Source of the DNA: Adiantum capillus-veneris
Lineage: Eukaryota; Streptophyta; Polypodiopsida; Polypodiales; Pteridaceae
Length of the DNA stretch: 64,000 bases
NCBI GenBank assembly: GCA_014529385.2
Contig: CM043959.1
Coordinates: 88,147,529-88,211,528, forward strand
Direction of reading: 5' to 3'
Shown here in pieces: positions 22,740-32,648 of this stretch (positions are counted from its first letter, which is position 1; each line of letters opens with the position of its first letter). A program made the translations under genes and the position numbers. Below the pieces are notes generated by a model. That model made no database searches, was not told the origin of the DNA, and saw nothing but the letters and a program-made list of their open reading frames with translations.

Positions 22740-23180
22740 TTAAGGCTTTAGTTTTTCCCTCCTCCTATATATTTCCCTCCCCCTCCCCCTCCCCCCCCCC
22801 ACCTTGAAGCACTTATGGGATACTAACTTATTACATTCAACTTATGGGACTATGCCCTTACATAACAAATCTCTCCTAGAATTGGGCGTGAGTAAAACTC
22901 TGAGCTCTCATTGTAAATGGTAGGCGGCCTGCGCATCTTGGGTATGGATCTCCCTGGCAAGGCTTTCTGTGCATCTCTTGAAGACGCTACATAGCAGGGC
23001 GGCTTGCCTCTCTCATCCATCACGCTCAGGGAAATGCAACTCAAAACTCTATAAATAAGGTGAGGGCGCACCTTGCCCCTCACTTAGCCTGTGTATGTTT
23101 TTGTTGTTCTGACTAAAGGCAATAGACTGTCTGCTTCACTGTCCGAGCTATGGAGCTCGCCGCTCAAAACACTCAGGTTT
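22740..23180 (+). promoter_or_regulatory. Possible promoter and first exon, unconfirmed
   Basis: TATAAATA at 23050-23057 is followed by ATG at 23150 and a short frame (MELAAQNTQ) that runs into a GT near 23177. This could be a promoter with a short first exon, or the promoter of a decayed LTR. I could not find a downstream exon, so the call is weak. Confidence 0.2.
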
Positions 23181-24832
23181 TTCTCTAAGCTTTTTTTAGA
23201 AAAAAATCTTTTAGTTATCTGTTGCTTCAAAAAGATTTAGTTAATACTACTTGCAGTAGTTCTCATAGCATAACACAGAACTGAATGACATTCATTAAGG
23301 CTTTTTTCTTAACGAAGTGGTTTGGGCAATACTCTGCGTAGACTGGTTTTTTTCATAAAAACTGCTATAGCCCTTAAAAATGGTAGCAATGTATACTAAT
23401 GGGATTTAGTAGAAGGATCGGGGGATTTGCTGACTGATCTTGTTGAGAAAAATATGCATCATTGGGTATCTTGGCTTGGCTTAAGCCGCTGCAGGTCCTG
23501 CCGTTTACCAACCTAACTAAAGTTTGTTCAAAAAAATGGCTCTGTTTTTTAGCCGATACAGGCTTTTTTGCTAGGCGTTGTTTTTGCTGACACTGGTTTT
23601 TTTGGGGCTTTGTTTTAAGTCGACTCTGGTCTTTTTTTCTCTGTTCAAGCTTGACAGTAACCGAACATTACAATGTTCTCGATGATGACTAATCACTTGG
23701 ATTTTGTTAAGAAAAGGAGGGGTAAGTATATAGCTAATGCACTTTTGCTCTGGCCTATAGCTAAAGCGAGTGACCGCATGAGAAGTGAATGGAACCTTGA
23801 GTTTTCGGAAAGATTATGATTGTTTTGGTAATAAAACTCTGTCTAAACACCAACAAGGAGACGTCTGGCTCTTCTGTGTTAAGAAATATGGCAACTCTTG
23901 GACTTTGGCATAATACCTTCCCTCATGATTTCATATGGGGAGAAGGTGTTAAGGTTATCTAGCACCCAGGACAATGGAGGTATCTTGGAGAAAAACAGGG
24001 CTGAAATCTGCTGAACTGTATTGAATACTTAAAACTTGAAGTTTTTGAAGGTAAGTATATACTCTCAGCAAAAAAAACTGGCCTTTGGCTCATGACATAA
24101 AGTTCCACTTGATTGGTAAGTATATGGTTGCTACTGTATAGCTACCAAGCTATGAAGAAATCTTTGGAGATTGAAGGTAAGTATATGGCTGGTACCCTCA
24201 AAACTTGGCATAAATACCGAGATATGGCTCGAGAAATGATGTTCCACTGGTAAAAAATGGTGTTTTTTACTTTAGTGCTTAGTAAGTAGATGGTTGTTAT
24301 TATGGGCTCAAGCATAGCTACCAAGCTATGGCTTAACAAGTAAACCTCACTATTCTTAAAAACTTTTTTTGATGATGGACTTCACCACTCATATTAGAAA
24401 GTATATTATACCACTGATTTTGGAAGGAAATGTAAAGAGTGCTAAAAACTAAAAAGCTTGTCTAAAGTAAGTAAATTCTGTAAGATGGACATGGATAACA
24501 ATTGATATAGTCCATTGATACTTGTAAAACACATCCAAAGCTAACTGAATTGTTGTCTTGCTTGGATGGATGTAGGTAAGGACTCTATCTTATCTTGGAG
24601 GGTTTTCTTTTCTTTGGCAAGCAACATTACTATGATGAAATACCCACTGAGGAACGGGGAAGTCTTTTTTACTTCCAACCCTACTGAAAGAGGACCTCTT
24701 TCCTACAATCATTGTACCTAAATAATTCTGATACTGTGTTATTTTTGTACATATCAGTTCATTGTTCCTTGGCCAACTGTCTTTTGAATGTTAAAATTCA
24801 ATTATGTCTTATTAGTTAAGATTTAAACAGCT
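23181..24832. other. Non-coding region with dispersed GGTAAGTATAT motifs
   Basis: About 1.6 kb without an ORF that I can support. The motif gtaagtat(a) occurs near 23721, 24050, 24115 and 24177, with variants near 24281 and 24467. A 16-mer tagctaccaagctatg occurs twice (about 24138 and 24316). It looks like an irregular tandem or duplicated element. Confidence 0.45.
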
Positions 24833-24965
24833 ACACACACACACACACACACACGCTGGTGCAGGTGCAGAGAACTAGCAGTAAGCAAGAATCCACGAGA
24901 CAGAGGAGCGCGCGTGCACACACACACACACACACGCAAGAAAACACACACACACACACACACAA
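24833..24965. repeat. (CA)n microsatellite cluster
   Basis: Three CA tracts, at 24833-24855, about 24918-24935 and about 24946-24963, separated by short unique segments. Confidence 0.9.
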
Positions 24966-25144
24966 ATACAAAATCAATTTCTAATAAGCCTAAAAAAAAG
25001 CTTACCTTTTTGTTGCAAGAGGGTGTGTGAGTGGAAATCCAAAGTTAGGTAAGCCCTAATGTTGCAGATAAGCACTATGGCAGAGATTGGCAGCAAAGGA
25101 GCAAGGGTGAAAATGCGAAAATGAACCCACGGGTTTTGTTTTAC

Positions 25145-25353
25145 AGGTAGACGTCGGTATAGGCGTCAGAATGCTCGTCCGTATACGCATCAGAATGCAC
25201 GTCTGTATACGCGGCGTCGGTAGGAGCATCTAATAAACATCAAAATTTTTAAATTTGAGTTTTTTTAAAACATTGGATCTCCCTCCAGTTTTAGCAATGC
25301 ATATACCGATGCCTAATAATCAAGCGTCGGTAATTAATTGATCTCTTGTAGTG
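25145..25353. mobile_element. Right terminus of a CACTA (En/Spm-like) transposon
   Basis: The segment ends with the reverse complement of CACTACAAGAGATCAATT at 25336-25353. Subterminal CGTCGGTA/TACCGATGC motifs lie at 25149-25330, including three tandem units of about 27 bp with cgtatacgcatcagaatg. CACTA elements have this terminus and clustered subterminal repeats. I did not find a matching left end, so this is a truncated or partial copy. Confidence 0.65.
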
Positions 25354-25980
25354 AAGGTTGCAAAGAGACAAAGAGAGATGTATTGTGCATGTGAAGACAT
25401 TCATTGTTATATTGAAAAGCTACTATGGTAGTCAGGGAGAACTACAATTATGGCATTTGAGGGAAAATCGCGTGTACTTTGGCAATGTTTGTAAGAGAGC
25501 CTCTTTGGGGTAGCCGAATTTGTCACACAAGGGTTAGAGGTTCTCCTGTAATGGAAAGGAAGAGACCTTAAGTCCTATTAGTTGTGGTTTTTTGAGTGTT
25601 TACAAGAGGCTTGAGATGGATGAGGGGTTTAGAGCATGTTCTCATGAGGGAAGAGATTCTCTTCGAATGCAAAGGAACATGCCTTGAGTCCTATCAATTG
25701 TGCTTTTTTGAGTGTTTACAAGAGGCATGAGATGGATGAGGGGTTTAGAGCACCTTCCCATAAAGCCTCTACAAATCACACCTGTGAAAAAAGCCTCTTA
25801 GCTACGTGCATGGATGACTATACTAGAGGTGCAACAATAAGAGTAAGCAGATATGTCGGGTTTTTGCTCCATTGTCCTGGTCCATTACTCAATGCAGGTG
25901 CTTACTTATCGGTTATAAGTTTGAAGGCAATTTATGAGTCTGAAAGGTGGCCCCCAATTCACTGAAGAATTCATTCTCTG
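25354..25980. repeat. 116-bp direct duplication in non-coding DNA
   Basis: Two copies of a segment containing ttttttgagtgtttacaaga and gagatggatgaggggtttag; the second motif starts at 25613 and again at 25729, giving a 116-bp period. Differences between copies indicate age. The 93-residue open frame at 25684-25965 has no recognisable domain and I do not call it. Confidence 0.6.
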
Positions 25981-26020
25981 ACGTCTGTTTTGCGGTTCTA
26001 AGAGAAGCTCCACCTACCTG

Positions 26021-26030
26021 TATAAAAGAA
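26021..26030 (+). promoter_or_regulatory. Possible TATA box of the isomerase gene
   Basis: TATAAAAGAA lies about 200 bp upstream of the ATG at 26226. Position and sequence fit a core promoter, but the transcription start is not known. Confidence 0.35.
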
Positions 26031-26225
26031 AGTATTAAGAATATTACAATTTTTAAGGGCTTTGTCTCCTTGATACTCTTAAATAAAAAGTAACCCTTGT
26101 GTGACTAAGGATTTGTAGTTTAACATCACCGATACTATGTGGGACTCGGCAGTTATTGAAAGCCCGAAGCGAAGCAATAAACCAATTTCAACTGAACTTT
26201 TTCAACTGAACAAGCCACAGCAGCC

Positions 26226-26948
26226 ATGGCACAAGAGGAGAAAGAGCCGTATTGCCGGCTGGAACGCAGAGGTAACTTCTTCGTTCTCACTCTGATTGGC
26301 GATGGCGAGCACCGCATCAACCCTCCTCTCGTCGATGCCATACTCGCCTGCCTCCAAACTCTTCGCTCTTTATCTTCTCCGTCGACCTGCACAGCCCTCA
26401 TCACCACGGGCCACGGCAAGTTCTTCTCAAATGGACTCGATCTTGCCTTCCCCTCCCGAGATGCTGTTCGCAGAAAATTTGCAGAGCTTCTTTCTGCATA
26501 CATCAATCTCCCTATGCCCACCATAGCAGCTGTATGTGGGCACGCTGCAGCTGCAGGGTTTATCTTAGCACTTGCCCATGACTATGTATACATGCGCAAA
26601 GATCGTGGATTCCTGTACATGAGCGAGATTGATGTGCGCATTCTCATTCCACCAGGCCCAATGAACATCATCAGGAGCAAGTTGACTCCGAGGGCTTTTC
26701 GAGACGCTGTGCTTTGTGGCATTAAGCATACAGCAGGAATGGCATTAGAAGCTGGGATTGTAGACTCGATGCATGGGAATGCAGAAAGCACTCGTGAAGC
26801 TGCATTCAGCAAGGCGGAGGAGCTTGTGGCAAGGAAATGGAATCCTGATTTCTACAGAGAAATGCGTGCTGCAATGTACCCGGAAGTGTTTGCTGCAATT
26901 AGTAAAACATTAGAAGATTCAGATGTATCTGCTATGTCCAAGCTTTAG
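26226..26948 (+). CDS. Peroxisomal delta3,delta2-enoyl-CoA isomerase (ECI/IBR10-like)
   Basis: A complete single-exon frame of 240 residues, the usual length for plant ECI proteins. The ATG lies in a good context (gccATGGC). The crotonase fold is visible: TTGHGKFFSNGLDLA (residues 60-74) contains the first oxyanion-hole region, and AAVCGHAAAAGFILALAHDY (101-120) contains the second. YMSEIDV (131-137) carries the likely catalytic Glu at 134. The last three residues are SKL, a type-1 peroxisomal targeting signal. The enzyme shifts 3-enoyl-CoA to 2-trans-enoyl-CoA during beta-oxidation of unsaturated fatty acids; Arabidopsis IBR10 relatives also affect conversion of indole-3-butyric acid to auxin. 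No damage is seen. The whole gene stands alone among repeats. A related crotonase-family role is possible but less likely. Confidence 0.93.
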   Translation: MAQEEKEPYCRLERRGNFFVLTLIGDGEHRINPPLVDAILACLQTLRSLSSPSTCTALITTGHGKFFSNGLDLAFPSRDAVRRKFAELLSAYINLPMPTIAAVCGHAAAAGFILALAHDYVYMRKDRGFLYMSEIDVRILIPPGPMNIIRSKLTPRAFRDAVLCGIKHTAGMALEAGIVDSMHGNAESTREAAFSKAEELVARKWNPDFYREMRAAMYPEVFAAISKTLEDSDVSAMSKL

Positions 26949-28059
26949 AAGGAATTGAATGTGACGGACCTATATTGGTCTAATTCAAATTGTAAGCAAG
27001 CCCTTTCATTTAATTGTATCTTGATGTTTATTAGCTCAACTTACTGCAATTTTTGAAACTGCCGTTTGAAATTAAGGTGAACTCATCATTTTTAACAAAA
27101 ATCTCTTAGCAAGTTTATCATTTTTTCTTATCTTTCCCTCAACCTTACAAGTAAAAAATTATTTATGATTTTGCAGATGAAGTAATCAGTACAGAAGGTA
27201 CAAATGATTGCTTGAGAAGTGTACATTTTGGGAACTTTCGGTATTTGACTAATCTGACAGGTTTTTCAAATGCCAAGAAAAATATTTAGAAGGTAACTTT
27301 CTAGAACTTTGTGACATATTTTGGTGTTACTAGTAAACGTGCAACTGTTAGCTTCTAATTTTGCTTATTGTGCTTTATCATCAATTGCTGGATCTTGGGT
27401 ATTTTTTTTCCGTTGTGTTGGGGATTTTTTTTTTTTTTTTTTTTTTGGGGGGGGGGGGGGGTGAGGGTAAATAAAGGAAATTGAGGAAAAGTATAGTTTT
27501 CTTAAGGAAGGGATACTTTCTTTGTAGGTTGTCACCTAGAGGAAAAGCGGTTTTTAATTATGTCTTGATTGCACATGATATCTAACATTATAGGAGTGCA
27601 CTATCTCAACATTGGTTATTGCTATGATCATACCTTGATCCAACTTGCTTTCATAATTATTTGTACTGTTGCTTTGGCACTTTTTCCCTAAGGAATCAAG
27701 TTGTGCCTTTCTCCTTTTGTGCACAGGTGTTAAGATAGAGATTGTAGCTGGTTTGTCCTATTGTAGGCATGCTTGCAACACTCAATTTGGTTAATTGATT
27801 GTTTTAAAGGTTCCTTTTTGGTTTGCCATGGTGCCGTATGCATGCATGGCTTTGTGTACATGGGTTTTGTGCTACTATGACCATAAAGAATGTGTGTTTG
27901 GCACACATAGCTAGTGTGCGTGTGACGGGTTGTTTCCTGCATTTGGCTGCTCCTTGAGAGATAGAAGCTACCTTATCCATTCAATTTTCCGAAAGTATTC
28001 CTCCCTTTCTCTTGGTTAATAAATTTGGCTTTTCTAAAGACTTATCTCTGGCTCTATTC

Positions 28060-28067
<8 letters not shown>
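26949..28067. other. Downstream region of the isomerase gene, non-coding
   Basis: It includes the probable 3' untranslated region and a T22-G15 homopolymer junction at 27425-27461. No further gene is supported. Confidence 0.5.

Positions 28068-28128
<61 letters not shown>
28068..28128. repeat. (CT)n(CA)n microsatellite
   Basis: About 34 bp of ct followed by about 28 bp of ca. Confidence 0.95.
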
Positions 28129-28132
<4 letters not shown>

Positions 28133-28231
28133 GTACTGCCATAACTAATTAAACCTAGGCCCTCAGACTTTCCCTTGCAAAAACACTGTCCCTAACACCC
28201 TATGGTTTCCCTTTACTAAGTTGATACTTTC

Positions 28232-28792
28232 ATAAACACCTAAACTGAAGAGGTGTCTTTCTCCCCGTGGGATGGCTTGTGTCTCTCTATCTTGCAACGG
28301 GTTCCACACTTAATGGTTGCTTAAAGGCCTTGTCCCTTGTGGGAAGGCACCCTTAGTGGAGCGTGACAATCCTAAAATCCTTGAACGTGGCACTTGAATA
28401 TGGTTTGAACATTACGAGGTGCATTCACATCCATTACTGCCTCCCTTCCCTCTTCCCCTGTCGCATAAAACTGTCTACCGTGTGCAGGCAAATCTGCTTG
28501 GCTAAGCATACTCCTACCCCCCGTCTTTTTCGAAACCCTCATAAACACCTAAACTAAAGAGGGGTCTTTTTTCCCCCTGGGATGGCTTGTGTCTCTCTAT
28601 CTTGCAGGGGTTCCACACTTAATGGTTGCTTATAGGCCTTGTCCCTTGTGGGAAGGCACCCTTAGTGGAGCGTGACAATCCTAAAATCCCTAAACGTGGC
28701 ACTTAAATATGGTTTGAACATTACGAGGTGCATTCACATCCATTGCTGCCTTCCTTCCCTCTTCCCCTGTTGTGTAAAATTGTCTACCGCCT
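28232..28792. repeat. Tandem duplication, about 250-bp unit with 309-bp period
   Basis: The segment starting ataaacacctaaact at 28232 is repeated from 28541. It includes ttccacacttaatggttgct, gtgggaaggcacccttagtg and gaggtgcattcacatccatt. The copies differ by scattered substitutions. No coding frame is shared. Confidence 0.85.
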
Positions 28793-28914
28793 ATGTACAA
28801 GAATAATTCAAAGACTAGTTGTTTTTGTGCTACCCCTTGTCACTTGTCTAAAGCCAGTTGTCTTTTAAACTATTATGCTCTTTTGTGTTTATGTATTAAT
28901 TTAAAACAGCAACA

Positions 28915-28948
<34 letters not shown>
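28915..28948. repeat. (CA)n microsatellite
   Basis: A CA tract just beyond the 3' end of the truncated LINE. Confidence 0.9.
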
Positions 28949-28957
28949 TAGCAACAC

Positions 28958-30013
28958 TTTTTTTTGTAATTCCTTGGGATTAATCTATAAGTGGGAAACC
29001 TCAAGGTGAGGAAAACCCACAGAAAGGATCATACATAAAAGAAAGAAACAGAGAAGTGTTTAGCTATGATTTGTGAAAGAGGGCTAAAAGCATTCATAGC
29101 AAAGCTGATGTATCTCTGGGGTGATATCACCAACTTCGAAGGCAAAGTGTAAAGATTGTCTAAGAGAAAGCTTGAAAAACTGAAAAGGATCCGCACTAGA
29201 GCGATGGAACATACAGCCATTGCATTGATGCCACATAAGCCCAAAATTTGACCCACATAAATAAGACTGCAAATCACTGTAAGGAAGGCGGGAGAATGCC
29301 AAAAGCTCAAAACTGTTTGTGGAAGACCATGGAGGGGAAACGGAGCTGCACCCAAGCTGATATGCGGCAAAGAAAAACTCTAGTAATGCAACAATTCCAA
29401 AGCAGATGACTGTCTCTTTTGAAGTCAAATAGCAGACACAACGAGAAGAACAGATATGGTGTGCACTGAGAAAAGTGTCCATTGGGAGAATCCCAAGCAT
29501 GCATCGCTAGAGAAACAATTGCTCCCTCAGAGGTATATAGCTGTTCCAGAGGATAGAGAGTGGCTTCCTCCACTAGGTATCAGACTTGTGCATTGATCAT
29601 AAGGCATTACATTGGTCAGCAAGCCAAGGTTGCGGTAGAAGAAGAGCATAAACCTGACTGGCAGAAATGGCCTCAAAAGGCGTTCCCTGGAAATTTCAAT
29701 CAGACATGCGGGTATCATCAGCTGCTGCAGGTGGAATGGATGAAGAGTCAACCACCATGTGTTGAAGCTCTCTCTAGATCTGCTGGTAATGCATACCTAA
29801 TCTGAAATCGTGAGCGGCAAGGGAAGCTGAAAAGTGTAGCCCACCTCATCAACCACATCACCAACTACACAAAGGCCCGACAAGAGAGAGAGTATGCCTG
29901 GCGAGGCACACGGTCAACCAAAGTAAGAGGAAATGCATGACTTCAATGAAGACTCTCCAAATGAAGCGAATCCCCTTTCCATGATAAATGAATTGTAACA
30001 CCTTTCCAAGCAG
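28958..30013 (-). mobile_element. 5'-truncated LINE of the LINE-A family
   Basis: A T run at 28958-28965 marks the poly(A) end. The following agtgggaaacct...gaggaaaaccca segment matches the start of LINE-A at 17160-17195. Translations give the zf-RVT tail (for example FKLSLRQSLHFAFEVGDI and HQLCYECF), parallel to LINE-A residues at 17250-17400. Homology ends near 30013, equivalent to about 18190 in LINE-A, so it is 5'-truncated. Frames are broken. Confidence 0.85.
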
Positions 30014-30049
30014 AAATCAGATTGAGAAGTACATTGTGGGTCTACCTTT

Positions 30050-30774
30050 TCCATTGTGAGATTATTGTATAGGGAAAGTGGTCTCAAATATGCGTCAACT
30101 TATGTCACATGCAAGAGTGGGTTATCACATTATGAAGAAAGAACTAGTATTTATTGACATTACTACGCCTTCTCTGAAGAGAAACCCAAGTTCAGGATCC
30201 TCCGTCCAAGATACCTCACAACTGCGAACTAGTACAGTCTCCAGCACTTCTATTCGACGGCTGATGACACAATACCGATCAGAAGGAAGGTGTTACAAAT
30301 GTGGCCTTTGCGGTCATATTTCCTTGGATTGTCTGAAAAATCCCAATAGCCAAAGATCACTCCCATATGAAAGCACAAAAAACAAGAAATCCCTGATCCT
30401 CAGTTGGATTGATTTCTGATTTCATAGGAGTTCCTACCGCCAACATTTCCAATGAACCATGCACAGCCATGGGAAAAGTTAAAGATCACGTTTTCCTTAT
30501 CCTCTTCGATTCATGTTCCATGCAAAATTTAATCTTCCTTGAATTAGCTGCAAGATTAGGTATTGAGGAATATGCCAAGGGGATGTACATTGAAGCACAA
30601 ATGGCTAATGGGACTTACACATCATTGACACCATTGACTGGATCACTTGGACTGCAAGTTCAGACATTTGCAGATCTAGTTGACTTCTACATTATGGATT
30701 TGGGAAGATGTGATGTTCCACTGGGCATGCCTTGGTTTTACAAGTATCATGGCCGATGTGACGCAAGAGAATGA
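30050..30774 (+). pseudogene. LTR-retrotransposon gag zinc knuckle and retropepsin remnant
   Basis: Frame 30078-30419 contains CYKCGLCGHISLDC, a CCHC knuckle after a Ser/Thr-rich region. Frame 30409-30774 holds a retropepsin relic with ILFDSCSMQNLI, where the expected Gly of the active-site triplet is Cys, followed by LGMPWFYKY. The order gag then protease on the plus strand fits a Ty3-type element. The rest of the element is not seen. Confidence 0.7.
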
Positions 30775-31739
30775 ACGATCCAATCGAAGCACAAGGACAA
30801 AGAGTTAGTGTTGGGACTTCAATATTCCAGCTACTCAAGCGATGGCAAGCTAAAAATCACAAATTGAAGGAAAGAAATATGAGTTTGGAAATTTGTTTGA
30901 ATTTATTATAAATAGAGATTATGATTATGACTAAGATTAAGATTATGATCTTGGGTGTGTGCATGACATCCAAGCAAGATCCAATGATCTATTATAGGCA
31001 TTGGCTAAGACTATGATCTTGGGTGTGTGAATGACATCCAAGCAAGATCCAATGACCTTTTATAGGCCTTGGCTAAGAAAATGGCCATAAGACAGATTTC
31101 GAGACGCACCTGAGGTGTCTACAACTAGCTTTTATGTGTGCACGGCCATCATGACACAAGAATGCATGATTGAATGATCAATTGTGAGATTTTAAGTTGC
31201 ATGAATGTTAGAAGTGTAGACATTTTCTTGTATCTTGCAATCGAGGACGATTGCTTTCATTTTAGAAGGTGATATGTGATGGGTTTTAGGGTTAGGGTTT
31301 TTGCTTCAAGGTCATAGACGCTTGCGTTGGTTTGGCTTGCCTTAGGACTCACTTTCGCTAGAAAGGTGGTCCATGCCAATCTCTTTGTCAAAGTTAGAAT
31401 CCTTTGTGTCGTGAAGAGTTCTCTCTATGTGGTATCAGTGTCGGATGATCATTTTGCATGGTACTAGGAAATCTGTGTGACCTTTGGATCCTAGGCTTGA
31501 TTGTGTTTTGTAGGAACCGGCAGAAGGGTCTAAAACTTAGAAGAAGAAGAAGAAACAGAAGGAATCACGTCTTGTGAAGACTTGCCAAGTGGCCCAAAAA
31601 GGGTTAGGATATGATTTTAATCCTAATCCCACCCAACTATCGAGGGGCCAAAATTAAAGACACACACACACACACACACCCAGGAATTGTGTGAAATACT
31701 GATGATGTGGCAGCTGTATGGACGTTCGCAATTTCCGTT
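30775..31739. other. Non-coding region with a short tandem repeat
   Basis: Two copies of about 75 bp containing atgatcttgggtgtgtg and gacatccaagcaagatccaa at 30945-31085. A tRNA-Met primer-site-like ggtatcagtgtc occurs near 31430 without an LTR that I can place beside it. A short (CA)n tract lies at 31660-31680. Confidence 0.45.
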
Positions 31740-31901
31740 GATTGCCATGTGGCATCCACTGTATGGATTTCCACGTTTTTGGTTGGCTGATGAGGGTAGA
31801 ATTTTACGTGAGCTTTTTGATGCAGATGCTTTTGGGATTAGGCGCTTTTGGATCTGAAGCTTTTGGGGCTCTGCTCTTGGGCAACCCTTGTAAGTTTATA
31901 A

Positions 31902-32648
31902 GTGCCCAAAAAGCCACTTCTTAGGGAGCATCTGGACGCAGAGTCTCGGAGAGAGGGACCTCGGGAGTTGTACTTTGTGAAAAGTAATAATAAAGAAATA
32001 CCGAAAGGGACGCTAGCCTTTGGTTCTAGTACAGGTATCTCCTATCGCGTCAGTCCCCGTAGACTGACCAGTTTTGACATTGGCCGATGGTGGGATATCT
32101 TTGACTACAACTTCACCCGATTCCTCGACGACCTATCTTTTGACCTTGAGGTAGCTTGTTGTACATGTTCTCTTTCTAGCTACCAGAGGCATCGAGGCTT
32201 TGGATTCAACAGTAGGCTTTTCCTTCCTGTTGTGTGGCAGGGATATACAAAGTGGACTTTGCACACATTCCTTGATTGGCTTCAGGTGCAGGCTTTGGAG
32301 TTCTCACACCACACAGGGGACCTGGGGGTGACAGATTTGATACAGATAGGTTGGCCGCTAGCCAAGTTCAATGTGATGCAATCGAATGCAGTTGGATGTA
32401 GGCACACTGTGGTTCACTTCTTTGCCGCCACTCAGAGTGTCCCTTGCTATGTATTTGTACATGAGGATTCTTGGACAGAGGATGTAGCCTTACGGACTGC
32501 ACGTTCTTCTTGGGCTTGGGTAGGACAGTCACTACAAACACGCCTATCTCGGGGTTGCTGGGATGTGGATTACTCGCCATCCAAGCCGGCCTCAAAAATA
32601 GCGAGGTTGGCTACTGTTCCAGCGTCGATCTTTTCACTGATTCCATGA
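31902..32648 (+). CDS. Unrecognised 248-residue ORF at the 5' side of LINE-C
   Basis: An open frame whose first called start is a non-ATG codon at 31902, so the true start is unsure. It ends 6 bases before the LINE endonuclease reading begins. It contains RRLTSFDIGRWWDIFDYNF and several Trp- and Phe-rich segments. No CCHC knuckle and no domain that I recognise. Its position suggests the N-terminal part or ORF1 of LINE-C, but it could be captured sequence. Confidence 0.4.
   Translation: MPKKPLLREHLDAESRREGPRELYFVKSNNKEIPKGTLAFGSSTGISYRVSPRRLTSFDIGRWWDIFDYNFTRFLDDLSFDLEVACCTCSLSSYQRHRGFGFNSRLFLPVVWQGYTKWTLHTFLDWLQVQALEFSHHTGDLGVTDLIQIGWPLAKFNVMQSNAVGCRHTVVHFFAATQSVPCYVFVHEDSWTEDVALRTARSSWAWVGQSLQTRLSRGCWDVDYSPSKPASKIARLATVPASIFSLIP

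Noticed and set aside
17114-24951. The 16-mer gcaagaaaacacacac occurs at 17114-17129, beside the LINE-A tail, and at 24936-24951, suggesting a target duplication spanning 7.8 kb
   Set aside because: The match is largely CA-rich low complexity, and it would require 2.5 kb of unrelated sequence as LINE 5' region. I do not accept it without other copies.
31430-31445. tRNA-Met primer-site-like ggtatcagtgtc
   Set aside because: No LTR end adjoins it and no coding follows in frame, so it is not called as a primer-binding site.
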